Shown one piece after another: positions 1-8,964 of a DNA stretch of 29,033 nt (position 1 is the first letter of the stretch; every line of letters starts with the position of its first letter). Source of the stretch: Phaeoceros laevis (taxonomy: Eukaryota; Anthocerotophyta; Anthocerotopsida; Notothyladales); contig JBNGIQ010007185.1 of assembly GCA_049999765.1 (NCBI GenBank), positions 1 through 29,033 of the forward strand, written 5' to 3'. The notes under the pieces were generated by a model. It was not told the origin of the DNA. It searched no databases and saw only the letters and a list, made by a program, of their open reading frames with translations. The translations under genes and the position numbers were made by a program.

Positions 1-210
1 AGGGTGCATAATACAACACAAGCTGCAAGTTCCAGCAACTCCACAAACGCAGCTAGAGTAGCCCTCCTTGCACACACAACAAGGACCAACTTAGTTGCAC
101 AAGTCGTACGATCAATGGCGAACCCACAAACTGTTCACAATACAACAGTAAACGACCTTAAAATAGATTTTAAGGAGAAGGATAGGTTCAATGGGTCATA
201 GTTCGATGTC
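1..210 (+). other. Unassigned segment upstream of the gypsy RT
   Basis: A 65-codon open frame (4-201) ends just before the reverse transcriptase begins. Its end, DFKEKDRFNGS, resembles the start of some retrotransposon gag proteins, but this is too short to decide. It does not align with the protease that should precede RT in a gypsy pol, so a deletion or recombination junction near position 210 is likely. The rest of the element lies outside the window. Confidence 0.25.
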
Positions 211-211
211 T

Positions 212-1139
212 AGGCATTACAACTGCTTCGTGTTCTCCATGGGTGAGCTTAGTAAATGCAATGTGATGAAGTTCAGGTTGAATCTGACTGACGAGTCATC
301 TATCTTTAGGCGGCGACACCGACTGAGTAAGCATGAGTGGGAGCTGGTTGACGCCAGATGCAAAGAATTGCATGAGGCAGGTCTGATTAGGCCTTCATCC
401 TCCAGCTTTGCTGCTGCTACAGTGCTTCCAGCTAAGAAGAATAGCAATGGGCTATGGACAGAGAAGCGGATGTGCGGAGATTACCAGCCCTTGAACATAG
501 TGACTCCACAGGATCGCTACCCGATGCCTACTCCTGAAGAAATATTTGACAGCATTGGGGATGCGAAATACTTTTCCATTCTCGATTTAAGGCAGGGGTT
601 CAACCAGATCTGCTTAGAGGAAGAGGACTGCCACAAGATTGCCTTCCATGGCAGCAGCCAATTATGAGTGGCTCGTTCTTCCCTTTGGGTTGAAGAATGC
701 GCCCGTGGCATTCCAGAGGGTCATGGACCAAGTGTTGGCTGGATCTGATCATCTTAAGTGTTACATAGATGACGCGCTGGTTCATAGCAGCACTTTCGAG
801 GAGCATCTTGTGCATTTGGAGGACTTGTTCCTTAGATTGATCAAAGCCAACTTGAGATGCCATCCAGCCAAACGCAAACTGGCTATAGATACAGTGATGT
901 ACCTAGGCCATAGGATCGTGCTTGATGGCATGATGCCCCACATGGCCAAAGTGGATGCGATTAACAAGGTAACCGCCCCACATGATGTACCGAAGCTCAG
1001 AGCCTTTATTGGCTTATGCAATTACTATAGGGTGTATGTACCCGAGTTTAGTAGGGTGGCCAAGCCTCTGTATGGATTGCTGAAGAAGGACGTGCCATGG
1101 AAGTGGGATCAGGAATGTCAGGAAGCGTTGAGAGTCTGA
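212..1139 (+). pseudogene. Ty3/gypsy reverse transcriptase (first element)
   Basis: Two overlapping frames together give one RT domain. Frame one (191-667) carries the fingers and first palm motif: MCGDYQPLN, then YPMPTPEEIFDSIGDAKYFS followed by ILDLRQGFNQI, which holds the first catalytic aspartate. The frame changes near 640-665, and the rest (639-1139) has YEWLVLPFGLKNAP and the catalytic box YIDD at 762-773. The thumb region (YLGHRI, LRAFIGLCNYYRVYVPEF) and the connection lead into RNase H. A stop at 1137-1139 closes the frame. The enzyme would have copied the element's RNA into DNA, but the frameshift makes this copy non-functional. Confidence 0.9.
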
Positions 1140-1149
1140 AAAGGAGCCT

Positions 1150-1560
1150 CACTGAGCAACCCTGTTGAGGAGGCCTGATTTCAATAAACCTTTCATTCTG
1201 CCTACCGATTGGTCTAGTCTCGGGATTGGTGCAGTTCTTACTCAGCAGGATATGGGAAGTGAAGAGCATGTGGTTGCATACGCCTCTCGCAGCAACAACT
1301 AGGCGGAATCGAATTACTCTCCTATGAAGGTGAATGCCTTGCGGTAGTGTGGGCGGTTTCCCACTTTCGACCTTACCTCTATGGCAGGAAATTCAGGTTG
1401 TTCACTGACCATCAACCCCTGAAGTGGCTGATGACTAACGACAAACTCAGTGGCAAGCTAGCCCGATGGGCACTCATCTTGCAGGAATATGAATTCAAAG
1501 TTGTGCATCGTGCGGGCATCTCCCATTAGAATGCGGACATGATGTCCAGGAGCCCTGATC
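1150..1560 (+). pseudogene. Ty3/gypsy RNase H (first element)
   Basis: Downstream of RT, translation gives LRRPDFNKPFILPTDWSS and GIGAVL (first acidic residue), then AYASR. A frame change near 1310 is followed by YEGECLAVVWAV (glutamate) and FTDHQPLKWL. A stop at 1528-1530 interrupts the tail HRAGISH-stop-NADMMSRSPDP, where an intact copy would read through to the final aspartate. This is the usual gypsy RNase H that degrades the RNA strand of the hybrid. It carries a frameshift and several stops. Confidence 0.85.
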
Positions 1561-2556
1561 CATCAACTGTGGACCTGACCGAAGCCTGTATGGACCATGA
1601 TGTGCGGGTTCCTCTGCCTATTACCTCAGCAGCTTACTTGGTGTGTTTGTCTAACTCCGTGACAGTGGCTACTACTTTTAGGAGAGATATCTGGCAGGAT
1701 CAGGAAACCATGCATTTTTTGCAGACCGGGCTCTACCCGCAAGGCATCAATGCCTCACAACTGGACAGGATCCAGCAAAGGGCAAAACGATATGTGTGGA
1801 GGAAGGATCACTTGGTCAGGCTACTCCCAGAAGGGGAACGGGTGGTACCACCTGACATGACCGGGCATGACTCATTCAACAGGTCAATGCGGAGTTAGGG
1901 CATTTTGGGATCAAAAGGACTTATAGTCTTTTGGCGCCACATTATCACTGGTCAGGAATGTATGTACAGGTCCGCCAAGCAGTGGCACAATGCGACCGTG
2001 TCAAGTCTTCGTTCAATGACCAAACTACCCGCTTGCAGCCATTGCCAATTCAAGGTCCTTTTTACAGATGGTCTTGTGATCTGGCTGGCGAGCTTCCAAC
2101 CACTTTCCAGGGGCAATGTTAACATTATGGTTATTATTGAGCACTTCTCCAAGTGGGTGGAACTGGTCGCACTTCCTGACAAGACATCGCACAGCACCAG
2201 CCAAGCCTTCCTTCAGCAAGTCTTGAGCCGGTTTGGAGCTTGCGCGGAATGCTTGACCGACCAGGGTACCGAGTTCAGGGGTGAATTTCAGGATTTGTTG
2301 GACCACGCCCTTATCGACCACCGCCGCACCTCCTGAGATCACCCCCAGGCAGATGGATTGGCAGAGCGCATGGTGCAAACTGTGAAACAGGGCTTACGCA
2401 AATTCTGCCTCAGCCACAACAAGACGGACTGGGACTTGGCCTTGCCATACTTGGCGATGGGCTATAGAATGAGTCGGCACGCTTCCTTGGGCGAATTCTC
2501 GCCCTACTACTTGCTGTTTAGCCGACAGCCATTGCCTCCCTCCAGTAGAGCTTGGT
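1561..2556 (+). pseudogene. Ty3/gypsy integrase, N-terminal and core part (first element)
   Basis: After a linker (1561-1850) a zinc-binding region is recognisable across two frames (ELGHFGIKRTYSLLAPHYHW and then VAQCDRVKSSF). The first of the two expected cysteines seems replaced. The catalytic core follows: aspartate in CDLAGELP, the second in CLTDQGTEFRGEF, and the glutamate in DGLAERMVQTVKQGL. Stops at 1896-1898 and 2334-2336 and several frame changes disable it. The reading frame runs to RQPLPPSSRAW and is then cut by the insertion near 2556. The missing continuation is found at 5514. Confidence 0.85.
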
Positions 2557-2645
2557 AGATGAATGAATGAATATTTATACGATCTGGACGGTGAGCCAAC
2601 CGTGCGGCAAAAAGGCCATGGCCCCGACTCAATCTACGGACCCTG
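2557..2645 (-). repeat. Dispersed short repeat, copy 1 (LINE/SINE-tail-like)
   Basis: This stretch matches, in opposite orientation, the 88-bp insert at 12990-13077. Shared blocks include CCCCGACTCAATCT and GGACCCTG. Read on the minus strand it ends in A/T-rich sequence followed by ATTCATTCATTCAT, typical of short simple-repeat tails of plant LINEs or SINEs. It marks the left border of the insertion in the gypsy integrase. Confidence 0.65.
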
Positions 2646-2839
2646 TTTTCTACTTTGAGGTTTTCTACCTAACTGTTTGCCTACCTACCCTTGTCTTGTA
2701 GGTAAGAGCTAACCAATAGGTAGGTAGGGTTCACAATTAAAATTTTGTGATCACCCACCCACATGCAAGGGTCACCCACACTTTTTTTGAGTGAAAAAAA
2801 TAAACAAAAATAAGTCCCTACTAGGGACTTCTTGAAACT

Positions 2840-3075
2840 TCCAAACGTGCCCTAAAAAATGGAGGCCATTAGTTGGATTTCTTCAAAAGGCGAAACGTGC
2901 CCTAATTGCAAGGCTTTACTTTACTTTTTTGAAAAAAGCCCAAAGGTGCCCTATTTTCAAGACCTTTATTTACTTTTTGAAACAAGCCCAAGAGTGCCCT
3001 AATCAGGCTCTTGGCGGCAACCCTAACTTGGGTTTTGCTTTTGGAGTGGCGGCTGCCCTAAGCTGCCCTACTTCC
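2840..3075 (+). repeat. Degenerate tandem repeat, about 50-bp period
   Basis: The motif GTGCCCTA recurs at 2846, 2896, 2946 and 2993 (spacing 50, 50 and 47 bp), each time preceded by a run of A and C. Weaker CTGCCCTA echoes follow near 3052 and 3063. The units are diverged and A/T-rich, and no coding potential was recognised. Confidence 0.55.
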
Positions 3076-3182
3076 AAAGTAGAAAAGCCAAAACCTGCCA
3101 TTTTTGCATGCTAAGTGCTGGATTTCAATGGCCTAAGGTATGGCTGAGCGGCTGCTGCTGTTTTAGGGATTTGCTTGAGGTG

Positions 3183-3293
3183 CAAAGAGACCCATGTCTC
3201 ACCAATGCACTAGAAACATGGGCCCAAGGATCCTCCTTTGGTGGCTGATGAAGGAGGAGGGGAGAGGGTGAACTCACCCTTCATATCTCTTTG
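3183..3293 (+). ncRNA. Putative structured RNA element, copy 4 (hammerhead-like core, pseudoknot)
   Basis: Pairings visible by eye: closing stem CAAAGAGA (3183-3190) with TCTCTTTG (3286-3293); hairpin stem CCCATGT (3191-3197) with ACATGGG (3216-3222); loop strand TCACCAA (3199-3205) with TTGGTGG (3238-3244), forming a pseudoknot; and a small hairpin TGAA (3269-3272) / TTCA (3280-3283) around loop CTCACCC. The conserved unpaired bases are C3198, GAA at 3213-3215 and CTGATGA at 3245-3251. This is the most diverged of four copies. Its stems differ from those of the others yet still pair, which argues for RNA structure and against a protein-coding explanation. Function is unknown. Confidence 0.6.
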
Positions 3294-3643
3294 TGACCTA
3301 AGTTGAGATTTTGTTTTGGTGTGAACATCTTCTCAACTTTGAACTTTGTGCTAGTTGGTGTGCTTTCCTAGGACAAGTGCAGGTGAAGAGAAAGTTGTCT
3401 TGAAAAATGTGTAAAGCCTTGTGTTTCCCTTTTAAGCAAGTGTTGCAAGAAGGTTTGTGTGATGGGTCTCCTAATGGAGCCTTGTTTTGCATTTTGCACC
3501 TACCTTGAACCTACCTACATGTCAGGGGTCTGGCCTGGTCACTAGATCGCCCTTCACTGTGCTTCTTTGCAACCAATGCTTTTTTTACTGTCAACTTTGA
3601 GGCTATTTGCAGCTATACTTGTTGCTGTACAGTCCAGAATGGA

Positions 3644-4576
3644 ATGCACGACACAACTTCCTTTTTTGCAGTCAAGTCCAGACATGCAGTGATGCTTTCT
3701 TTATTCCAGCACGTCTTTAAACAGCCACGGTCATACTGGCTGTTTTGTGGCTTTCTCATTGCCTACTCTAACACTTTGGTCTGCCGCTGTGCTTTAGATC
3801 AGACACCGCCCCTTGGAGATTGGCATGGAGATCTCGTCAAACTCGGATACAACAACGAGGCCTTCATAGTACCCTCATCAGGCTGTCAAGCCGCACTTGC
3901 ATCGGTTTGCTCTGCCGACTTCCACCGTGAAGTGCAACGACATGATATGCAAGTGGAAATGAATGCAGACAAGTATGGAATGACGGACCCTACGCTCCTA
4001 GACACGCTCTCCTTCAACGACTGGTGTCGTCTTGCTATGTTGACCAACAAAGACCCGACAAAGGGTTTGAAACAGCTGCGACATGTGGAAACCCTGCTCA
4101 AGCAGTTCGTTGTGGCGGACGGTAAGCTTGAAACAGCCTGCAAGGAGACACGCATCAAAATCGCTAAAGCCTGCAAGGTGCCAACGGGAGAGCGTGATCC
4201 AAATCACGTTTGCAGCAGATGGTTCATTCAACCACTGAGGTGTCCAAATGGACAACATACCTGAGGCCGACAAGGAGTTTTTGTTAACACAAGTTCTCAA
4301 CGGTTGCAGGCCACACCAGGCATGGCTGTCATCTTACTTGAAATTTCACGACTCTTTGTAACGAAAGCTCCAGGGAAAATGGACTGTGATGCGCTGCAGC
4401 TTCTGTGGAAGGTATAATCTATTTGATCATTACCTTCAATGATGCCATTTATTGTTGTCTTTCCGGAGTAAGCATCTCAATTCCTTGTTTTATTTGCCGG
4501 CAGCTAACGAACATGGTCCAACACGAAGGGTCCCAGTTCCAGAAAGGAGGGACAAAGTCTGCTGCTTATGATTGAC
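3644..4576 (+). pseudogene. Unrecognised ORF (206 aa) with decayed continuation and a plausible intron
   Basis: I do not recognise this protein. The open frame 3644-4264 has a hydrophobic stretch near residues 30-46 (SYWLFCGFLIAYSNTLVC), then a charged region (FNDWCRLAMLTNKDPTKGL, ETACKETRIKIAKACK). Coding continues in other frames: MDNIPEADKEFLLTQVLNG from 4249, then RLFVTKAPGKMDCDALQLLW to 4410. There an AAG/GTATAA donor and a TTTGCCGGCAG acceptor at 4503 frame a 93-bp intron. The second exon reads LTNMVQHEGSQFQKGGTKSA and stops near 4575. This looks like a fragment of a spliced gene carried inside the insertion. The start codon is simply the first ATG and may not be real. Confidence 0.4.
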
Positions 4577-4661
4577 AACACAGCTCTTATTGCTTATGAG
4601 CTAGAACGTGCGTGCAACTTCAGATGTATGCAACCATCTCCATACGAATACAACCCCATGA

Positions 4662-5083
4662 GTGGTTGAAGGCCGAATGCCACTCCAGTTTCACCGCTGG
4701 AGAAGTTCCCAGACTTTCGTGCACCTCGCCCTCTGTGGTGCCCACGAGTGTGAAAGACCCGTCCGGTTTGAGACACCTTTCTCACTTCAGACAAGTCGTA
4801 GCCTTTCATATTCTGATTTCTCTGGAAAGTCGTTGTCCCTTGGGAGCCCTCTCTTTGCTTCCAGCCAGCCATTTTGTCCTGATCTTGCTGTGTCTACCCA
4901 GCAAAGCGCGCAATCCAATTGGAGAGCTACCTTTACTCTGAAGCCAACCGTTGTACCTGGTGAAGCTTCACAGTTCCAGAGAAATTTTAGGAAAATCACA
5001 GCAGGAAGTCTGAAAACAATAACAGTTTCGTTTTCGGTTTTGTTTTCGGTTCCGTCACTGATGTTGCCACCAGTACATGCCCA
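4662..5083 (+). CDS. Possible captured exon, serine-rich, unknown function
   Basis: This open frame stays open to 5276, but a strong donor-like site (CCCAG/GTAAGG) at 5083/5084 suggests the coding exon ends at residue 140 or so. The product is serine-rich (LQTSRSLSYSDFSGKSLSLG) with no domain I can name. Overlapping frames on both strands are also open here, so this could be chance. It sits about 90 bp after the gene fragment ending near 4576 and could be part of the same captured locus. Confidence 0.25.
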
Positions 5084-5513
5084 GGTAAGGAGAGTCATAC
5101 CTGCTCTGTATGTTATTGTGTCAATCCAACCCCAAGGTGTGACGAAGGCTAAGGTCCGCTCAGCGAGGGCCCAGCATCTTCCCTCCTCCTCCGTGTTGCC
5201 CAATTGTGATGTGGGAAGATCCTTGTTGCACACCTGGTGCCTTCAACTATGGCACTTGCACCCAGTGAGGGCCTAAGCTGTGACCCTACCTCCCAGCCTG
5301 ACTTCCTGGCTTATGTAAGTCAGTATGATGCTCTGATGCGGGTTTTTGCCACACCGTTCTCTGCCCTCTCGTGGGAATGGCCTCCCTATCCTAGAAGGTC
5401 GAGTGGGCAATCAAACTGATAACCACAGTCAGAAAACCCCACATAGTCTACGCAATATCAACTTTCTAGCTTTTCAGGGCCGTCTAAGGAAGTGGCAGGA
5501 AAGACTCCCTGGT

Positions 5514-6101
5514 TTCAACAGGTTGTTGATTTGGACAGTCCCACAGTCTGGGCCAAGGTCATGTCGGAGCGAGCAGCACTTTTCAAGCCAGCTATGCCCA
5601 TGGCTATGCAGAACTTGCGCATTGCTCAGCACAGGGATACATTACGGTATGCCCACACTCGCGGTGGTTCTTACAAACCCAAGCCAAGGAAGTTTGAAGT
5701 CGGGGATTTCGTCTATATGCAGCGCCAACAAGGGGGACTCACTTGAGACCTGCACCAACAGGGTAATCTTGCGGGTGAAGTCTATCAACCCGTCCGGTAT
5801 TCTGGTTCTCCAAGGCAAAGATGGCCACACCATCTCGCAGCACCCCAAGCATTGTGCTCCATGCCACCTCCCGAACTTGGACACCACTCTGGTAACTGCC
5901 AACTGGATTCCTCCTATCGATTACCCGTGCCAAGTGTGCCACAGGATTGACGATGCCGACAAGATGCTCCTTTGTGATAACTGTAACAAAGGTTATCACT
6001 TGTTCTGTCTGCAACCCGAGCTCACTCAGGTACCTGAATCGTTGTGGTTTTGCTCTGTTTGTGCTGCTCGATCCCATTCTCACAGCTCCGCTCCTTCTTA
6101 G
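5514..6101 (+). pseudogene. Gypsy integrase C-terminal tail with PHD finger (first element, continued)
   Basis: This continues the integrase cut at 2556. It has VVDLDSPTVWAKVMSERA and KPKPRKFEVGDFVYMQRQQ (integrase C-terminal barrel-like region, to about 5740). After a frame change near 5740 come VILRVKSINPSGILVLQGKD, the HCAPCHLPN segment and then a PHD finger at 5928-6062. The zinc ligands are C-x2-C (CQVC), C-x2-C (CDNC), H-x2-C (HLFC) and C-x2-C (CSVC), with the aromatic residue W before the last pair. PHD fingers of this class usually bind histone H3 tails. In a retroelement integrase one would expect this to steer insertion into chromatin, as chromodomains do; that role is inferred. The stop codon is at 6099-6101. 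Confidence 0.85.
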
Positions 6102-6112
6102 TCTCGGAGCTA

Positions 6113-6124
6113 GGGTGGGGGGGG
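6113..6124 (+). other. Polypurine tract of the first gypsy element
   Basis: A tract of almost only G lies 11 bp after the pol stop and directly before the first copy of the 152-bp repeat. This is the position and composition of the primer for plus-strand DNA synthesis. The sequence that follows starts TATAAATGGG and not TG, so the LTR border may be eroded. Confidence 0.5.
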
Positions 6125-6276
6125 TATAAATGGGTTGACTGCCTTCAATCTTTCTTTCTGGGTTCAGCCTGTACTAGCATTTTAACCGTGACAGATGCTG
6201 CTAGCATTTCTGGGGTTTTGCACATTGACTCAAGGACTGCCGAGGACTATCACCTCCGACATACGCTAGCACGACA
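6125..6276 (+). repeat. 152-bp direct repeat, copy A (LTR-like)
   Basis: This matches 6986-7137 with roughly 95 percent identity and no indels, at an offset of 861 bp. It begins with a TATA-like TATAAATGGG exactly where the purine tract ends, so it may be the start or promoter part of the gypsy element's 3' LTR. The similarity ends after GCACGACA in both copies. Confidence 0.7.
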
Positions 6277-6580
6277 GCTGTCAGGCTGTGGTAACCCATG
6301 TCGCTCAGCTGGGTATGCCAGGTATGCTGGTAATTAGAGTCTGGTCAGCAGCTATCTTGATTACGTGTAAGGCTGTGCAGCTGGGTATTGCCTGTCGGTT
6401 CACATGCTGTTTTCTTTAGACGCTTCGAATCGCGTTTCGTTACTTTATGATAGTTAGCTTTTCACACGCATACACGTGTCGGTGCTGCAATTAATTAGGT
6501 AGCATATCCACTGGATTTTGTTACAACGCCAAATCCCGCTGAGGGCAGGCCATTGCTGCTTCTTTAAGTTAACTGCCAGG
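6277..6580. other. No gene seen between repeat A and the CACTA end
   Basis: About 300 bp without a supported gene. It contains short repeated words (CAGCTGGGTATG-like, near 6308 and 6379) but nothing I can name. It may be internal sequence of the CACTA element or of an LTR. Confidence 0.4.
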
Positions 6581-6589
6581 ACATGCGGC

Positions 6590-6735
6590 GGAGTATTGTG
6601 CCGGTGGCAGCAGCCGCGCGTGAGAGAGAGACCGTGTCTCAAAAGCGTGTCATATTTTAGTTTTGTCACGGTTAAGGAATGTGGCAAGAGACCGTGATTC
6701 TCAGCCGTGACTAAAATGGCTTTTTTCTAGTAGTG
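6590..6735 (-). mobile_element. CACTA (En/Spm-type) transposon terminus
   Basis: Read on the minus strand from 6735, the sequence starts CACTACTAGAAAAAAGCC and goes on to TTTTAGTCACGGC, which matches the terminal inverted repeat typical of plant CACTA transposons. Subterminal copies of CACGGTCTC and of ACCGTGAC / GTCACGGT lie within the next 150 bp, as expected for transposase-binding repeats. The opposite end was not found to the left, so only one terminus is left or the element was truncated. No transposase is present. Confidence 0.7.
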
Positions 6736-6985
6736 TGCATTACAACACTATTGAACGGAATCCTATGTGCAGTCCGAAGGAGCATCCCTCGTACTCCGCG
6801 ACAACACGATTTATTGACGGCTGGGAACCGTCTATTGCTAACCCATAATCCATTCAGCAAATAATGGAGCAAACATTCAATGGTGTTCGCATTGCTGAGT
6901 ATGTTTGCCTGGGAATTGAGCTGGACTCCCCACGTTGTGGATATTGTAAGCCTGTGAATGTGTATTCCACGCAAAATAGGCTTTC
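6736..6985. other. No gene seen between the CACTA end and repeat B
   Basis: About 250 bp of unassigned sequence. It may be the target DNA into which the CACTA element jumped, perhaps LTR sequence given that repeat copies flank the region. Confidence 0.4.
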
Positions 6986-7137
6986 TATAAATGGGTTGAC
7001 TGCCTTCAATCTTTCTATCTGGGTTCAGCCTGCACTAGCATTTTAACCGTGACAGATGCTGCTAGCATTTCTGGGGTTTTGCACATGGACTCAAGGACTG
7101 CCGAGGTCTCTCACCTCCGACATACGCTGGCACGACA
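6986..7137 (+). repeat. 152-bp direct repeat, copy B
   Basis: Second copy of the repeat at 6125-6276, same orientation, starting with the same TATAAATGGG. It is not preceded by a purine tract but by GGCTTTC. It could be a second LTR copy in a tandem LTR arrangement, or a separate solo fragment. Confidence 0.7.
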
Positions 7138-7466
7138 TCCTGTATTGCAGGTGGATGCCGTCTGTGTCAACTTTGAGTCTTTTGTTGAGTATGGCATCCA
7201 CATCAAACTCTTGGGAATATAGTTTTCAGCACAATCTCATTCAGAAATCTTGCTGTGAAGCCAAAAGGTTAAAACACAAGAGTTTCGTGCAAACAAGGGC
7301 GCACTACCTCGGCTGGGTCTGCAGACTGTGTCTCCAAAGGCTCTCCCTCTTTAGACCGCCTTCTCTCACCGCGCATGACTGATGGAGAAGTCTTCCTTCG
7401 CTCCTTCGCAGCTTCGGATACCAGGGTGAGTGAGGGGTATTCCATGATAGGACTGACACAGTACAT
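7138..7466. other. Unassigned stretch upstream of the LINE remnant
   Basis: About 330 bp with only short frames on both strands, none resembling a known domain. It may hold more decayed LINE sequence, but I could not read any motif in it. Confidence 0.35.
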
Positions 7467-7977
7467 AGTTTTTATTGGGATGGACAGTGCATTACAGTAT
7501 CAGGCGTTTACAAATACCTCAGGATGATTTACCGGCAAAAAGATCCATGAAGCAAGACAGAGCCGAATAGATGCAGCCACAAGCACCTCCTTCCTACTCA
7601 CCTCGAAAGCGTTGAACAAGCACTTCTTACACACTATTCCCATGATTACATTCTATACTCAATGCCTGCTTCCCAAGCTCCTATATTCAGCGCCGATATG
7701 GGCAGTGGGCTGCACAAAGACGGGGTGGTTGCAGTTAGAAAAGGTGCAGAGACAATTCTTCAAGAGACACTTTCACCTATCACAATCGGTATGCATGTCA
7801 ACACTGCTAGCTGAACTGGGATTATGTCCGGTAGAAATAGAAGCTCTCATTCTCACAGCGCAGTTCTTACAACAAATATCAAGCATGAAACCAGACCGTT
7901 TACCATCAATGGCTCTCCAAGACTTCATCCAGTTATCCATCCAACATAACCAGGGCTGGTATTTGAATGGGAGGCAT
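7467..7977 (+). pseudogene. LINE ORF2, part before the C-terminal zinc finger (left half, cut by the chromovirus)
   Basis: The frame begins FYWDGQCITVSGVYKYL, the usual strand after the RT domain of non-LTR elements. A stop follows, and from 7612 the frame gives YTQCLLPKLLYSAPIWAVG and then WLQLEKVQRQFFKRHFHL. This matches the familiar LLYG-x-EVW and LE-x-VQR-x-F-x-R-x-L region of plant LINE ORF2 proteins, followed by LLAELGLCPVEIEALIL. Reading is lost at 7977, exactly where the chromovirus LTR begins, and resumes at 22210. The RT catalytic motifs lie upstream and are missing, as in a 5'-truncated LINE. Confidence 0.75.
7973..7977. other. Target-site duplication GGCAT (left copy)
   Basis: GGCAT directly precedes the LTR start TGTCACAG. 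The same five bases directly follow the other LTR at 22210-22214. A 5-bp duplication is standard for Ty3/gypsy integration. Confidence 0.9.
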
Positions 7978-8225
7978 TGTCACAGTGCTCGCTAGCTGTT
8001 TGTGGCTAGGTAAGGATTGTCTCGTTAAGGTTTTCAAGCGGTTTAAATAAGCCTGTAATGGTTACACGTGTCAAGCCCTACTTTAGAGTTTTTATGGCCC
8101 TTACAATCTACGCCACCTAGCACTTCTAGTAGCTTCCTGTAACTTCTCTTACTCTACTTTATTTAACTCCTTACTTTTACCTCTGACCTACTAACTCTTA
8201 TGTTTAACTAGGGTTAACTATGACA
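7978..8225 (-). repeat. 3' LTR of the chromovirus
   Basis: 248 bp with termini TGTCA...TGACA forming a short inverted repeat. It differs from the other LTR by about nine substitutions plus a 1-bp and a 4-bp indel, so the insertion is old enough to have diverged but still clear. As the element is on the minus strand, this plus-strand left copy is the 3' LTR. Confidence 0.92.
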
Positions 8226-8240
8226 CCCACCCCGGGGGGG
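8226..8240 (-). other. Polypurine tract of the chromovirus
   Basis: On the minus strand the tract reads GGGGTGGG directly before the LTR start TGTCA and right after the pol stop at 8241-8243. This is the expected primer site for plus-strand synthesis. It is interrupted by a C run, so it may have mutated. Confidence 0.6.
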
Positions 8241-8570
8241 TCAGGCTTCGTCCTCGAAGCCTGGAATTCTAAGTTGATGCTCTTGAGCGTATTCCCGAAT
8301 GAGTTCATCTGCATTTTGCATGTTGTGAATAGGTTCCCAAGTGGCATCAGATGGGGGGTAACCTTTCCAAAGAACTAGAAATTGCCATCAACGACGCGAC
8401 ATGCGGTGCTGCAAAATACGTTCAACTTCGAACTCATTGTGCTTTGTTTCCCAAACTGGTGGTGGCCTGGTAGGTGGGGTCCCATAGTGATTACAACAAA
8501 CGGACTGCTTTAGCAGAGGAACAATAGCGGAGGAGGTACGGCGAAGTGATTCTGGAAAGGACACCTATAC
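8241..8570 (-). pseudogene. Chromodomain of the chromovirus integrase
   Basis: Minus-strand translation gives TRPPPVWETKHNEFEVERIL and QHR, then, after one in-frame TGA, WQFLVLWKGYPPSDATWEP, and NMQNADELIREYAQEHQ. The protein ends in FEDEA-stop. This is a typical chromodomain: the beta-sheet with the aromatic residues F, W and W that would form the methyl-lysine cage, followed by the C-terminal helix. In chromoviruses this domain ends the integrase and is thought to guide insertion to marked chromatin. Here it is separated from the rest of the integrase by about 4.3 kb. The stop within the domain shows decay. Confidence 0.88.
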
Positions 8571-8964
8571 AACCAACAACACAAGGATGCGGTTGTCTAT
8601 GCCATCGTCAGTGGTGAGAGGGGTGATTGCCGTCCAGGCGGCGAGGATTGCTACAGTTTTGTGTGAGCTATCTCGGTAGGCGCGGTGTCAGAGCTGTGTT
8701 TATAGGACCCCAGAGGTGGGAGCTGGGAGCACCTGTACGTAGGCCTTTGCGTTTTGGTATGCTAGCGGATGGCTGCAGTTGAAGTTAATGCTTTCTGGAG
8801 GACTGGTGCCCACCTGGCTTTCAAGCTCTGGATTCATGGTTTGGAATTGTTGGAAAGTTGAAATTGCTGGACAGTTGGACTTCCTAGATAGCTGCGGGCT
8901 AACTACCACAAACTTCAAGGGATCTTATGGGACAGTTTGAATTGCTCTACACTCATTTGCTGGC

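Larger units (their letters stand above)
2557..5513. mobile_element. 2.96-kb insertion of unknown type inside the gypsy integrase
   Basis: The integrase reading stops at about 2556 and its natural continuation (VVDLDSPTVWAKV) begins at about 5514, so the DNA between was inserted later. The left end is an 88-bp-type repeat whose minus strand ends in ATTC repeats, like the 3' tail of a LINE or SINE. Inside are a run of 50-bp-spaced motifs, a structured RNA-like element, an ORF with a likely intron, and a possible exon. No terminal inverted repeats, clear target duplication or transposase were found. Segments 2650-2840, 3300-3640 and 5090-5513 hold no recognisable gene. Both junctions are accurate only to about 10 bp, and several successive insertions are possible. 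Confidence 0.7.
1..6124 (+). mobile_element. Degenerate Ty3/gypsy retrotransposon with a PHD-finger integrase tail, interrupted at 2557-5513
   Basis: Pol domains come in gypsy order on the plus strand: RT (212-1139), RNase H (1150-1560), integrase (about 1860-2556), then after a 2.96-kb interruption the integrase tail and a C4HC3 PHD finger (5514-6101). The stop codon is followed by a G-rich purine tract (about 6113-6124), as expected next to a 3' LTR. At least five frameshifts or stops make it inactive. The 5' LTR, gag and protease are outside the window or deleted. The tail matches my memory of gypsy elements in mosses, ferns and green algae that carry a PHD finger instead of a chromodomain. 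That family link is from memory and untested. Confidence 0.85.

Noticed and set aside
2557-5513. Helitron as the identity of the 2.96-kb insertion
   Set aside because: No TC start, no CTRR end with hairpin and no A/T insertion site could be seen at either border.
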